From CAZOVB01 sp964583095 (lineage in GTDB: Bacteria; Planctomycetota; Phycisphaerae; SM23-33), in contig CAZOVB010000001.1 in the NCBI GenBank assembly GCA_964583095.1, forward strand, positions 62,001-126,000: a stretch of DNA of 64,000 nucleotides, read 5' to 3'. Below are positions 35,445 through 43,662 of this stretch, in pieces (the first letter of the stretch is position 1; every line of letters begins with the position of its first letter). The notes under the pieces are model-generated. The model did not search any database. It had not been told where the DNA came from and saw only the letters and a list, made by a program, of their open reading frames with translations. The position numbers were made by a program, and so were the translations under genes.

Positions 35445-37982
35445 TCAGTCGGCCAGGTTGGGCACGTCGATGCTCCGAACCACCGAAAGCATGGCCAGCT
35501 CCGGCAGCCTCTCCACCTCAACGCTTCCCAGGACCATCCTGGCCGCAGGGGCCTCCAGAAGCTTCTCGAAGCCCAGGTCCTTGATTTTGGCCAGGCTCTC
35601 CGGGCTCAGGTCGGTCAGGTAGATCGCTATTTCAACCTTTCCGTCGGTTACGATCACCTTGCCCTGAGCGTAATTGCCCTTTTCGTCGAGCTTGGCCTGG
35701 AGATCCTGCAGGGCCTCGGCGACCTTGGCTTTGACAGCCCGTTCTCGCATCTGCTTTTTGGACAAGGGCTCCTGGGTGGCCTCATCGTCTCGGTCCGCAT
35801 CTTCGGGGATATTCTCGACCGGGGCCACCTTCTCCGCCGCCTTTGTTGCCCCTCTCGCAGGCGCCTGGCCTTTCCGACCGGTGGCCTGTTTCAGACGATT
35901 TGCCGCGGGTCCGGTCGGCGCGGGTTTAGCACCGCCCGCGGCCATCCCTTGCATTATCATGCGTCGCCCTCTGACATTGACAGGAGCCGCGTTGCCATCG
36001 CCGAAGATGCCTTCGTAGCTGACCCCATCGGGCATCTCCACCGGGACATGCACTTTCCGCGGTTTGCCGCCGAGGGTGACTGTCTTTTCTTCCACGGCCA
36101 CGAAGCTGGTAAAGCGCGTCATCAGGCCATACTCCTGGCCGAGGTCGATAATCTGGGCCTTGATCTTCTCATCCGGGTTGCCCTGCTGCATGCCCCGCAG
36201 GTCCGAGGCCATCAGGTGATCTACCTTCGCCCGCGCCCACTGTTTGGGCAAAACGGGGTTGCCCGGAGCCTTGGCCGGCAGGGTAACTTGAATTTCGCGG
36301 CTGAAGTCGCCCCCTCCACTGGTCCCGCGAAGGATGAGGGTAGCGGTGACGTCCTTTTCCGGCCGGCGGAACCGGCCCTTGATGACCACCGGTTTGGCGC
36401 TGAAAAGGTCGGGAATTACGCGCGGATACAGTTCATCGGCAACGATGTACGATTCGAGTTTGCCCCAGTCGATCGAGATGTCGGTCAGGACGGGGGCGTC
36501 GATCTTGTTGTAGAAGCTGTCGGCCTTGTCCTGTGCGCCCTTTTCCTGGAGCACATACTCTGCCTCTCCGCGGCCTGCCTGGGCGATTCCGTCGATGCAG
36601 TAGCGGTTGACGCTCTTGCCGGTCCCGAAGACGAACACGCGCGTGCCGGCGGCGTTTTCGCGGACAATGTCGATCATCTCCATGTCGTTGCCCACGAAGC
36701 CATCGGTGAAGAAGGCCACGATTCGCACCATGCCCTCGGGGGCCTCTCCGGTCAGGCAGGCGTTCATGGCCCCGGCCATTCGCGTCCCGCCCTGGCCCTT
36801 CAGGGAGCGGATGAACCGGCCGGCCTTGTTGCGATTATTCTCATCGTTTTCCACAAAGCCTTCAAAGACCGTGCCGGCCGAGTTGGCGAACTGCATGACG
36901 TTGAACTTGTCGCCGGGTCGCAGGTTTTCGATCGCCTTAAGGCAGATCTGCTGCGAGAGCGAAAGCGGAAAGCCCCTCTGCGATCCGGAAGTATCTACCA
37001 CGAACATGATCTCGCGAGCGACGACCTGTCGGGCTGCAGGCCTGGCCGGCGGCTGAAGCAGCAGCGTGAAGTAGCCATCGTCCTGGTCGGTGTGGGTGAG
37101 CATCGCATCGGCGATATCGTCCGAGGCGGTCTCGAAACGCAGCACGAAGTCTTTATTGGGGATCTCGTCCTTGTTGGCCAGGGAGACCTTGGCCCGGGTG
37201 TGGGCGGGGTTCTGCCAGGTCAGATCAATCTCGTGGAGGGGTGCGTCGATCTGCTGGATCTTGACCCCCGGGTTGAGCATGACGGTGACCGAGATGTCAT
37301 GGCCGGCCCGGATGCCCTTGGGCGTGATCGGGGGACTGATGCGGTCGGCATCGGAGTCGTCGCTCTGCTCGGCTGGGACGCGACGGGGCTTGACCAGAGG
37401 CTGGGGCTCGCCCGGTGAAGGTGTGGGCCCCGGCTGATCGCCCGGGATATATCGAGGTCCGACGACCATGGGGAATACGAATTCATACCGGCCCGCATTG
37501 TACGTGAGCGTCTCGGTGTAGCCGATCGTGATGGTGATCTTCTTGCCCGGTTCGATATTGGCCACCGCCTGGGTGAAGATATTGGGCCTCTCCTGAGCGA
37601 GCAGGCTCGCGACGTGACCCTTTTCCTTTGCTTCTTCGTAGATCTGTCGAGCTTCGTCCCGGGGCTTGATGCGCCCGAAAATCACGCGATCGCCGACCTC
37701 CATGGTCATCTCGCTTACCGCAGCGTCGGACCCGAGGGGGAAGGTGTAGATGGCCTCGATCTTCTCGTCGTACGGGTTCTCGAAGACCTGCTCCACCTGC
37801 ACATAGGCGGTGGTGCCGGAAAGGAAGACCTGCACATCGGTGTGTTGCAGGGGGCACCGGCCCAGCGGCTTGGCCTCGGGGCCGATTGCGGTCAGGCAGC
37901 CCTGGGTGGGAGCTTTCGCCCCGACCGAGGCGGTTGCCGGCAGCAGGGCAAGGATGGAAATCAGGAAGGTTACGCGCCTCAT
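35445..37982 (-). CDS. Exported VIT and von Willebrand A domain protein
   Basis: 845 residues. A signal peptide (FLISILALLPATASVGA) precedes a VIT domain (about 40-165, with VEQVFENPYDEKIEAIYTFPL). A vWA domain begins near residue 320 with a complete metal-site motif VDTSGS. A long linker rich in Ala, Lys and Gly follows at about 640-720, and the C-terminal part has two segments reading YLTDLSPESLAKIKDLGFEK and MVLGSVEVERLPELAMLSVV. This layout resembles inter-alpha-trypsin-inhibitor-like bacterial proteins thought to bind other proteins via metal. AAGGAG seven bases before the ATG sets the start. The partner is unknown. Confidence 0.9.
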   Translation of the reverse strand: MRRVTFLISILALLPATASVGAKAPTQGCLTAIGPEAKPLGRCPLQHTDVQVFLSGTTAYVQVEQVFENPYDEKIEAIYTFPLGSDAAVSEMTMEVGDRVIFGRIKPRDEARQIYEEAKEKGHVASLLAQERPNIFTQAVANIEPGKKITITIGYTETLTYNAGRYEFVFPMVVGPRYIPGDQPGPTPSPGEPQPLVKPRRVPAEQSDDSDADRISPPITPKGIRAGHDISVTVMLNPGVKIQQIDAPLHEIDLTWQNPAHTRAKVSLANKDEIPNKDFVLRFETASDDIADAMLTHTDQDDGYFTLLLQPPARPAARQVVAREIMFVVDTSGSQRGFPLSLSQQICLKAIENLRPGDKFNVMQFANSAGTVFEGFVENDENNRNKAGRFIRSLKGQGGTRMAGAMNACLTGEAPEGMVRIVAFFTDGFVGNDMEMIDIVRENAAGTRVFVFGTGKSVNRYCIDGIAQAGRGEAEYVLQEKGAQDKADSFYNKIDAPVLTDISIDWGKLESYIVADELYPRVIPDLFSAKPVVIKGRFRRPEKDVTATLILRGTSGGGDFSREIQVTLPAKAPGNPVLPKQWARAKVDHLMASDLRGMQQGNPDEKIKAQIIDLGQEYGLMTRFTSFVAVEEKTVTLGGKPRKVHVPVEMPDGVSYEGIFGDGNAAPVNVRGRRMIMQGMAAGGAKPAPTGPAANRLKQATGRKGQAPARGATKAAEKVAPVENIPEDADRDDEATQEPLSKKQMRERAVKAKVAEALQDLQAKLDEKGNYAQGKVIVTDGKVEIAIYLTDLSPESLAKIKDLGFEKLLEAPAARMVLGSVEVERLPELAMLSVVRSIDVPNLAD

Positions 37983-38112
37983 GGCAAGGCTCCTTTTCTT
38001 CTGTGTTGTGAGATTTCGACTCCACGGGACATGTATCGAGCAAGGTCTCTTTTGCGCAGGTTTTTCATATTTCCCCCGGAAGTCCGCGAAGATGGCTGCA
38101 AAAATCGCATCG

Positions 38113-38153
38113 CTTAATACTATCTTAACCTTTTCCTTGTGTTATCTTCGCGT
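38113..38153 (+). promoter_or_regulatory. Pho-box-like direct repeats at 11-bp spacing
   Basis: CTTAATAC (38113), CTTAACCT (38124), CCTTGTGT (38135) and CTTCGCGT (38146) recur with an exact 11-bp period. CTTAACCT-type octamers spaced by three bases resemble PhoB/PhoP-family binding sites, and the downstream gene encodes a phosphate-porin-like protein. The last two units are weak. The site also lies about 130 bp upstream of the divergent VIT/vWA gene. Confidence 0.45.
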
Positions 38154-38196
38154 CGTCATTGCATTTTCCTGACAAATGAGTCCTGGCAGTTCCACC

Positions 38197-38450
38197 GGCA
38201 GGCCGCTGGAATCGGCCTGCCTCAGGTGCTGCCGGATCGTTCCTGATAATTGTGCCTTTCAGGTTCGGTCCCACTGGACTTCCAGGAGTTCCTGTGCGCT
38301 GCTGGAAGGAATCAGGGACGCCGTTTAACCGTCCAGCAAGAAGATCACCTGCAGAGGTGCCTCCAGGCTCCGCAGCAAAGATGATCTTGCTGGGAAACCA
38401 ACAGGGCTGACCAAACGCCGGTCGGCTCGACAAAGCCTGCAGCCCAGGCT
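38197..38450 (+). other. Structured 5' leader of the porin gene (four hairpins)
   Basis: Inverted repeats occur in order: GGCAGGCC/GGCCTGCC (38197-38204/38214-38221); CCAGCAA plus GATCA pairing with TGATC plus TTGCTGG (38333-38347/38382-38393, with a three-base bulge); GCTGACC/GGTCGGC (38406-38412/38420-38426, one G-U pair); and AGCCTG/CAGGCT (38434-38439/38445-38450). The gap from 37983 to 38471 holds no gene. No known riboswitch consensus was recognised. Confidence 0.45.
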
Positions 38451-38471
38451 GCACTCGGAAGGAGCAATTGC

Positions 38472-39875
38472 ATGGCAAGAGCAAAGAAATGGATTCTTGC
38501 GCTGGGTTTGGCGGTTCTGACCTGCCCGGCAGCGGCTCAGGAGCCGGATGTCCAGGACCTCCTGAGAAAGTACGAAGCACTTCAGAAAAAGGTCGAGAAT
38601 CAGGACGAGCGGATTGCCGAGTTGGAAGAACGCAAGACCGCCGAGGCAAAGACCAACCTTCTCCAAGCCCTGAAGGACCTCGAAGGGGACAACAGCATGA
38701 AGGTCTTCTGGAAGGAAGGCCTGCGGCTGGAATCCTATAACGGCAACTTCAACCTGCGGATCGGTGGACGCATCATGTTCGACATGGGCTGGTCGACCGA
38801 CGATGATTCGGCCAGCCGTTCGAACATCGGCAACCAGGCCGACTGGTTCGAATTCCGCCGGGCCCGGCTCTACACCCAGGGCGACATCTACGGCAACATC
38901 AAGTACAAGCTGCAACTGGATTTCGCCGACGGAAGTCTCTCGACCAAGGATGCCTACATCGCCATCGTCACCAACGGTCACAGGTATCTTGAGGATGTGG
39001 TCGATGAGGTCAAGTTCGGGCACTTCAAGGAGCCCTTCAGCCTGAACGAACTGACCAGTTCCAAGTACATCACCTTCATCGAACGGGCCACCCCCGTCTC
39101 CCTGCTGGCGCCAAGCCGAAACCCCGGTGCCGCCGTGAGCAAATACTGGTCCGACCACCAGGTTGGGTACGCGGCGGGACTCTTCAAAAGCGCCGACGAC
39201 GGCGAAGCTGCCTATGACGACGGCTACGCGTTTACCGGTCGCGTTACCTGGGCGCCCTGGCTGGAAGAAGCCGGCCAGAAGCTCCTGCACCTGGGCGGTT
39301 CGTACAGCTATCGCCACGAGGCCTCGGGTTCCACACGATACCGCACCCGCGGGCCCCAGCACATCGGCAACCGTCCACTGGATACCGGAACGCTCAACGA
39401 GGTCGATTCGACCAACCTGATGGGTGCAGAAGCCGCCTTCACCTATGGGCCCTTCAGCATGCAGAGCGAATACCTGGCAGCAAGTCTGGCCTCGATTGAC
39501 AACCAGGACGACCTGTGCATCAACGGCTTCTATGTCCAGGCTGGGTACTTCATCACCGGTGAACACCGCGTGTACAAGAAGGGTACCTTCTCCCGGGTCA
39601 AACCCAAGCAGAACTACAGCCCCGAAGGAGGCTGGGGCGCCTGGGAAGTGGCCGCCCGTTACAGCTACACGGACATAGACGACGGATCGGCCGGTCAGCT
39701 CAGTCGTCCCGGCGACGTCACAGCCGTTACCCTCGGTCTCAACTGGTACCTGAACCCCAACACGCGCGTGATGTTCAACTACATCCGCTCCTGCTGGGAT
39801 ATCGGGGACAGCTCGGCCACGGGCTTCACCGAGGACATCGATACCTTCATCGTCCGCTTCCAGGTCGACTTCTGA
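38472..39875 (+). CDS. OprO/OprP-type outer-membrane porin
   Basis: 467 residues. A signal peptide (ILALGLAVLTCPAAA) is followed by a short coiled coil (LLRKYEALQKKVENQDERI), as in trimeric porins of this class, and then a beta-barrel with alternating strands (NFNLRIGGRIMFDMGW, WFEFRRARLYTQGD, YKLQLDFADG) ending in a C-terminal Phe (FIVRFQVDF), the barrel-assembly signal. It matches the phosphate-selective porin O/P family, though family members also carry other anions. AAGGAG precedes the ATG. Pho-box-like repeats and a structured leader lie upstream, and a strong terminator follows. Confidence 0.88.
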   Translation: MARAKKWILALGLAVLTCPAAAQEPDVQDLLRKYEALQKKVENQDERIAELEERKTAEAKTNLLQALKDLEGDNSMKVFWKEGLRLESYNGNFNLRIGGRIMFDMGWSTDDDSASRSNIGNQADWFEFRRARLYTQGDIYGNIKYKLQLDFADGSLSTKDAYIAIVTNGHRYLEDVVDEVKFGHFKEPFSLNELTSSKYITFIERATPVSLLAPSRNPGAAVSKYWSDHQVGYAAGLFKSADDGEAAYDDGYAFTGRVTWAPWLEEAGQKLLHLGGSYSYRHEASGSTRYRTRGPQHIGNRPLDTGTLNEVDSTNLMGAEAAFTYGPFSMQSEYLAASLASIDNQDDLCINGFYVQAGYFITGEHRVYKKGTFSRVKPKQNYSPEGGWGAWEVAARYSYTDIDDGSAGQLSRPGDVTAVTLGLNWYLNPNTRVMFNYIRSCWDIGDSSATGFTEDIDTFIVRFQVDF

Positions 39876-39906
39876 TCCCAGGCGGATCTGCACCCTTTGC
39901 ACTCCG

Positions 39907-39945
39907 GCCGGGCCGGGCTTCGCAGGAAGTCCGGCCCGGCTTTCT
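39907..39945 (+). terminator. Strong intrinsic terminator of the porin gene
   Basis: GCCGGGCCGG (39907-39916) pairs with CCGGCCCGGC (39931-39940). The stem continues inward with one G-U pair and CTT/AAG, giving 14 pairs around a six-base loop, then TTTCTT. It begins 31 bp after the stop codon. Confidence 0.85.
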
Positions 39946-39961
39946 TATGCCCTCACAACCC

Positions 39962-39985
39962 CTGCAACCGCTGCAACCGCTGCAA
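39962..39985. repeat. Short tandem repeat CTGCAACCG
   Basis: Two full copies of CTGCAACCG and a third partial copy (CTGCAA) lie in the 334-bp gap between the porin and the secreted protein at 40210. The rest of that gap holds the terminator above and a weak CCCCGGA/TTCGGGG inverted repeat near 40136; no gene is seen. Confidence 0.8.
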
Positions 39986-40209
39986 ACAACACAATCCTTA
40001 CAGAGCGACGGAATTGCCCAAGAATCCAGAACAGATCCAAGTTTTTTCCTTACAATGTTTTAGAATCGAAACTGGGTAATTTCCCTCATCGCCGCGGGCA
40101 TCGTCCAGTCGGGAAACCTATCTTGCAGGAGGTGACCCCGGATCTGGATCTTCGGGGATCATGACGTGGGACGAACCAACACGGGGACCCGTCTATTTCG
40201 TGAGGTGAG

Positions 40210-41244
40210 ATGATGTTCAACCTGTACCGCTGGACCCTGGCAGCGTTCCTGGTTCTTTGCTCCCTGCCGGCGCCCTCCCGGGCCGAGGACGACCCGTTCT
40301 CCTTCGACCTGCACGTGCGCCTGGGGACCGCCGAGATCACCTCGGCCCGACACATACGCCTCCGGTTCCACAACAACCGCCAGACCCGCCAGGTGCGCTT
40401 CTATGTCTGGCACGAACACCAGCGTCAAGTGGTAAGACTCGACCCACCCCAGAGGGGCCCTTTGGAAGTTGTCTACCAACCAACGCGGACGGGCAAGTAC
40501 ATCGTCAAGGTCCAGGTCAGCGACCGGGAGAAAGGTTGGCTGGTCAAGGAGACATCCTTCCAGGTCGTCCCGCGCGACGGTCTGATGAAGACCTGCCTGA
40601 TGCTCTCGAACGAAACCGGCTACTACCGCCACGACCTGCATCTGAGCATCCTGGCCAACAAGCCCCTGGCCCGGCGGAAGGTCACGTTCCTCTACTTCGA
40701 CAAGGCTGGCAACGGATGGAAGAAGATCCCCAATCCGGACAACAAACCCAGCATCAAATGGCGTGCCCCGAAACCGGGTGAATATACCCTCCGGGCTGAT
40801 GTTTCCAGCCCGGGCCCCGGCTACCACAGCAGCAAGGTCGACTTCACCGCACAGAGTTGGGAAGACTATCTCAAGCCCCCCGTCGCAACGGGCACCGTGA
40901 GAATGACGGGCCATCCTGATCTGCCCTTCCCCAACTCCCGGACGGACCTGCCCCCACAGAGCCCGATCTGGATCGACAAACTCGCGGGGAAGATCTGGCA
41001 GCCTCGCGATATCATCGTCCGCCTCAAGCGGCGGGAACTCGATCCGGTCAACGGACGCGTCACGCTGCTGGTCCGACACCAACGCGACGACAAGTGGACC
41101 ACGCTTTCTCCGAATTTCCACTGGAAGTCATCCCGGAAGCTCTGGACACCCATCCGCCCGGGCAGATGGACCCTCCGCTTGGATGTCGTCTACAAAGATG
41201 GCCGGGAAAAGCGCTACACGCAGGACTTCATCGCCCGGCCCTGA
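40210..41244 (+). CDS. Secreted protein with three tandem beta-sandwich-like repeats
   Basis: 344 residues. A signal peptide (WTLAAFLVLCSLPAPSRA) is followed by three similar segments at about 30-120, 130-220 and 250-344. Each carries a strand pattern with a central F/L-Y/V-Y/W motif (VRFYVWHEHQ, VTFLYFDKAG, VTLLVRHQRD) and a closing turn before a repeated G-x-Y/W-x-[VLI] strand (TGKYIVKVQV, PGEYTLRADV, PGRWTLRLDV). This looks like an internal triplication of an Ig-like or Y_Y_Y-like fold. GAGGTGAG precedes two adjacent ATG codons (40210 and 40213). No enzyme motif is visible. Confidence 0.8.
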   Translation: MMFNLYRWTLAAFLVLCSLPAPSRAEDDPFSFDLHVRLGTAEITSARHIRLRFHNNRQTRQVRFYVWHEHQRQVVRLDPPQRGPLEVVYQPTRTGKYIVKVQVSDREKGWLVKETSFQVVPRDGLMKTCLMLSNETGYYRHDLHLSILANKPLARRKVTFLYFDKAGNGWKKIPNPDNKPSIKWRAPKPGEYTLRADVSSPGPGYHSSKVDFTAQSWEDYLKPPVATGTVRMTGHPDLPFPNSRTDLPPQSPIWIDKLAGKIWQPRDIIVRLKRRELDPVNGRVTLLVRHQRDDKWTTLSPNFHWKSSRKLWTPIRPGRWTLRLDVVYKDGREKRYTQDFIARP

Positions 41245-41252
41245 CTGGGCAC

Positions 41253-43649
41253 CTACTGCCCGTAGCAACGGATTTCGTAAACAGCGGCCGATGGATCGCC
41301 TCCCGTGGCATGTACCCACACGCGGAGGCGATCGGTCTTTACCGGGCTCTGGAGCCGATGCACCCGGCGCCGCTGATAATTGCCGGTAACGTCCAGGATT
41401 TCCCGCCAGGTGCCCTGATCGGCCGCTTCCAGGCTGTAGTGCGTCGCGACCTGGGCGTCGACATAGAAGGGTCCGTAGGCGTGATACTCCCGCAGCAAGT
41501 GACCCGGGAAGGTCAGCTCCACACGGGCGATGGTCTGCTCCTGTGGCCAGGAGAGTTCCACCCACTGGCCCAGCGGCTCGAGCGGATCACTCCGCCAGAG
41601 ATTCACTGCCCGGCAGGGACGGGTTACGCCGGAGAGGACATTCTCCGGCCCATAGACCGACTGGGGAGGATCGACACGGAAGCTCAATGTTACACCGTTG
41701 CCGAAGCGTCGCATCTTGTCTCTACCGATCTGGTAGAAGCTCATGTGACCGGGGATGATCGCCTTTGAGGCCGGCCAGGAGATGTCGTCGTTTTTTTCCA
41801 GATCCACGCGCAGCCAGCGCCCTGCGGGAAGCTCCGGCCCCTCTGAGATCTTTACGGGCCAGTCGATCCACCCGGCCTTGCCGGCGGGTACCTCCAGCCT
41901 CGTTTGGGCCACGGGTTCAGACGGGCTCCTGCGGTAGTCCCAGATGTGGTCCACCTGCACGAGCTTTGCCTGGACCTGCTGGGGCGAATCGGACGCATTG
42001 GCCAGGAACAGAGAGATGTTGCGGATCCCCTCCGGACCAAGGGCGATCAATTGGCTGCGCGTTTGGTAAAGACGTTCCTGCTGGTACTGGGGCTGATCCG
42101 TCCAGATTCCCAGGCCTGCATGGGCCCCGCAGGTCTGGGGCCCGGCCCCGATCAAGCGGGCACTGCTGGAAGCCTTGACGGTCGCGGTCCTGGCGAGGTC
42201 CTCGGGGTCCTGATTTTTCTGGCTGGGCAGGAAGCAGCCCTGGCGCAGAAGGCTCTGCTGAATTCTCTCCAGGGGCCGGCCCTGCCAGAGGCGACTCAGG
42301 GGCAGGTCTTCGCCGGCGGCCAGGGCGGCCGCGGTCCCTGCCGCCTGTCCCATCAGCGCCGTGGTCCCCATGACCCGAAGCGATCCGAAGGCGGCATGGC
42401 TGGTGGAGATGTTGCGTCCGGCCAGCAGAAGGTTCTCCACGTCCCGGCTGATCAGGGACCGCAACGGCAGGCCGTAGGGACCGCAATACGAGAGCACCGA
42501 GTAGTCGCTGAAGGTATTGTGGTTATCGTCGGCGCTGGTCGGTTCGGAGTGTTCTGCCAGCAGCCCCCCGGGCGTATGCAGATCGATAAACCAGCCGCCA
42601 AAGGCGATTTCGTCGGGGAAGACGGTCTTTTCCATCACCTCGTTTTCGTTGAAGAAGTGCAGGCCCATCACGCGTCGGCTGTCGCGTTTGCCCGGGACCT
42701 GTCCAATCCAGTCCAGGGCATAGTTTCGAGTCGCTTCCTTCATCCGCTCATCACGATTCTTCATCCAGTCCCAGACACCCAGGGCGTGGCGCGTCAGTTC
42801 ATGGCGGATGGCCTCGTTGTCGTGGATCGTGTGATAGGGAATACCGATCTCCAGCCACCAGAATCCGCCGCGACGGTCCTTGGGGATCCGCCCCTGCTTG
42901 TAAAAGTATGAGGCATCTTCATAGTGCACCGCCCACTCGGGAGCAGCAAACGGGCAGGGACTGCCCATGTCCCGCGCGCGGAAGTGAAGACTGTTTCCAA
43001 TAGTGTTTGTACTGGCCGATTCGGGTGCGTGAGGTTCGCCAAGCTCGTCGCGTCCTTCGCTGCCCATGCGCCACTCGCAGCCTGCCCGGTCGGCCACAAG
43101 TGCATCGCCGGTGCAGTCGATGAAGACCTTGGCCTCGATAGTGCGCTGGACCTCGGCATTGAGCTCCCGGGCGACGACGGCGCGGATCCGCCCCGGACCT
43201 TCCAGCAATGAGGGACGATGATAGTAGCCCTTATGCGTATGTGGACTGGGATCTCCCTGGTCAGGCTGGGCATAGTCCGGGTCCATAGTCACATCCACGA
43301 CATCGGTATTCAGATGCAGGGTGAGGTCTTCTTCCCGGCAGGTGATGTCGTAAAGGACCATGTCCCAGACGCTGTTGGTCCAGCCGTTTTCGTAGATCTG
43401 AGCGTGGTTGCGGTATCGCTCCTCGATCAGTGCTTCGCTCAGCAGGCCCGTCTCCCGCGCGTAGGCGTGGAAGGCGGCTGCTCCGTGAGGCGTAACGCCG
43501 ATCTCCGAGGAGCTGTTGCCCCCAAGCACCGGCCGGTTCTGGATCAGACAGGTGCGGCGGCCGGCTCGGGCGGCAGCGACGGCTGCGCAGAAGCCCGCCA
43601 GTCCTCCCCCGCAGACGACCACGTCAAATGTCTCTTCAACTCGTTTCAT
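41253..43649 (-). CDS. FAD-dependent oxidoreductase with C-terminal carbohydrate-binding-like domain
   Basis: 798 residues. The N-terminal FAD loop VVVCGGGLAGFCAAVAAARAG and the GGNSSSEIG segment place it in the FAD-oxidoreductase family often found beside glycoside hydrolases in Planctomycetes and Verrucomicrobia. FIDCTGDALVADRAGCEWRMG and LLLAGRNISTSHAAFGSLRVMGT are further FAD contacts. Residues about 530-798 look like beta-sandwiches, the last resembling a discoidin-type domain (VELSWPQEQTIARVELTFPG). No signal peptide. AGGAG sets the start. It follows the GH30-like gene by 13 bp. It may oxidise a sugar or glycoside; the substrate is not known. Confidence 0.85.
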   Translation of the reverse strand: MKRVEETFDVVVCGGGLAGFCAAVAAARAGRRTCLIQNRPVLGGNSSSEIGVTPHGAAAFHAYARETGLLSEALIEERYRNHAQIYENGWTNSVWDMVLYDITCREEDLTLHLNTDVVDVTMDPDYAQPDQGDPSPHTHKGYYHRPSLLEGPGRIRAVVARELNAEVQRTIEAKVFIDCTGDALVADRAGCEWRMGSEGRDELGEPHAPESASTNTIGNSLHFRARDMGSPCPFAAPEWAVHYEDASYFYKQGRIPKDRRGGFWWLEIGIPYHTIHDNEAIRHELTRHALGVWDWMKNRDERMKEATRNYALDWIGQVPGKRDSRRVMGLHFFNENEVMEKTVFPDEIAFGGWFIDLHTPGGLLAEHSEPTSADDNHNTFSDYSVLSYCGPYGLPLRSLISRDVENLLLAGRNISTSHAAFGSLRVMGTTALMGQAAGTAAALAAGEDLPLSRLWQGRPLERIQQSLLRQGCFLPSQKNQDPEDLARTATVKASSSARLIGAGPQTCGAHAGLGIWTDQPQYQQERLYQTRSQLIALGPEGIRNISLFLANASDSPQQVQAKLVQVDHIWDYRRSPSEPVAQTRLEVPAGKAGWIDWPVKISEGPELPAGRWLRVDLEKNDDISWPASKAIIPGHMSFYQIGRDKMRRFGNGVTLSFRVDPPQSVYGPENVLSGVTRPCRAVNLWRSDPLEPLGQWVELSWPQEQTIARVELTFPGHLLREYHAYGPFYVDAQVATHYSLEAADQGTWREILDVTGNYQRRRVHRLQSPVKTDRLRVWVHATGGDPSAAVYEIRCYGQ

Positions 43650-43662
43650 CTCGGAGAGGCTC

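Noticed and set aside
40160..40209. A 15-codon leader frame just before the secreted protein at 40210
   Set aside because: No clear ribosome site of its own and too short to judge; the overlap with the real ribosome site is likely chance.
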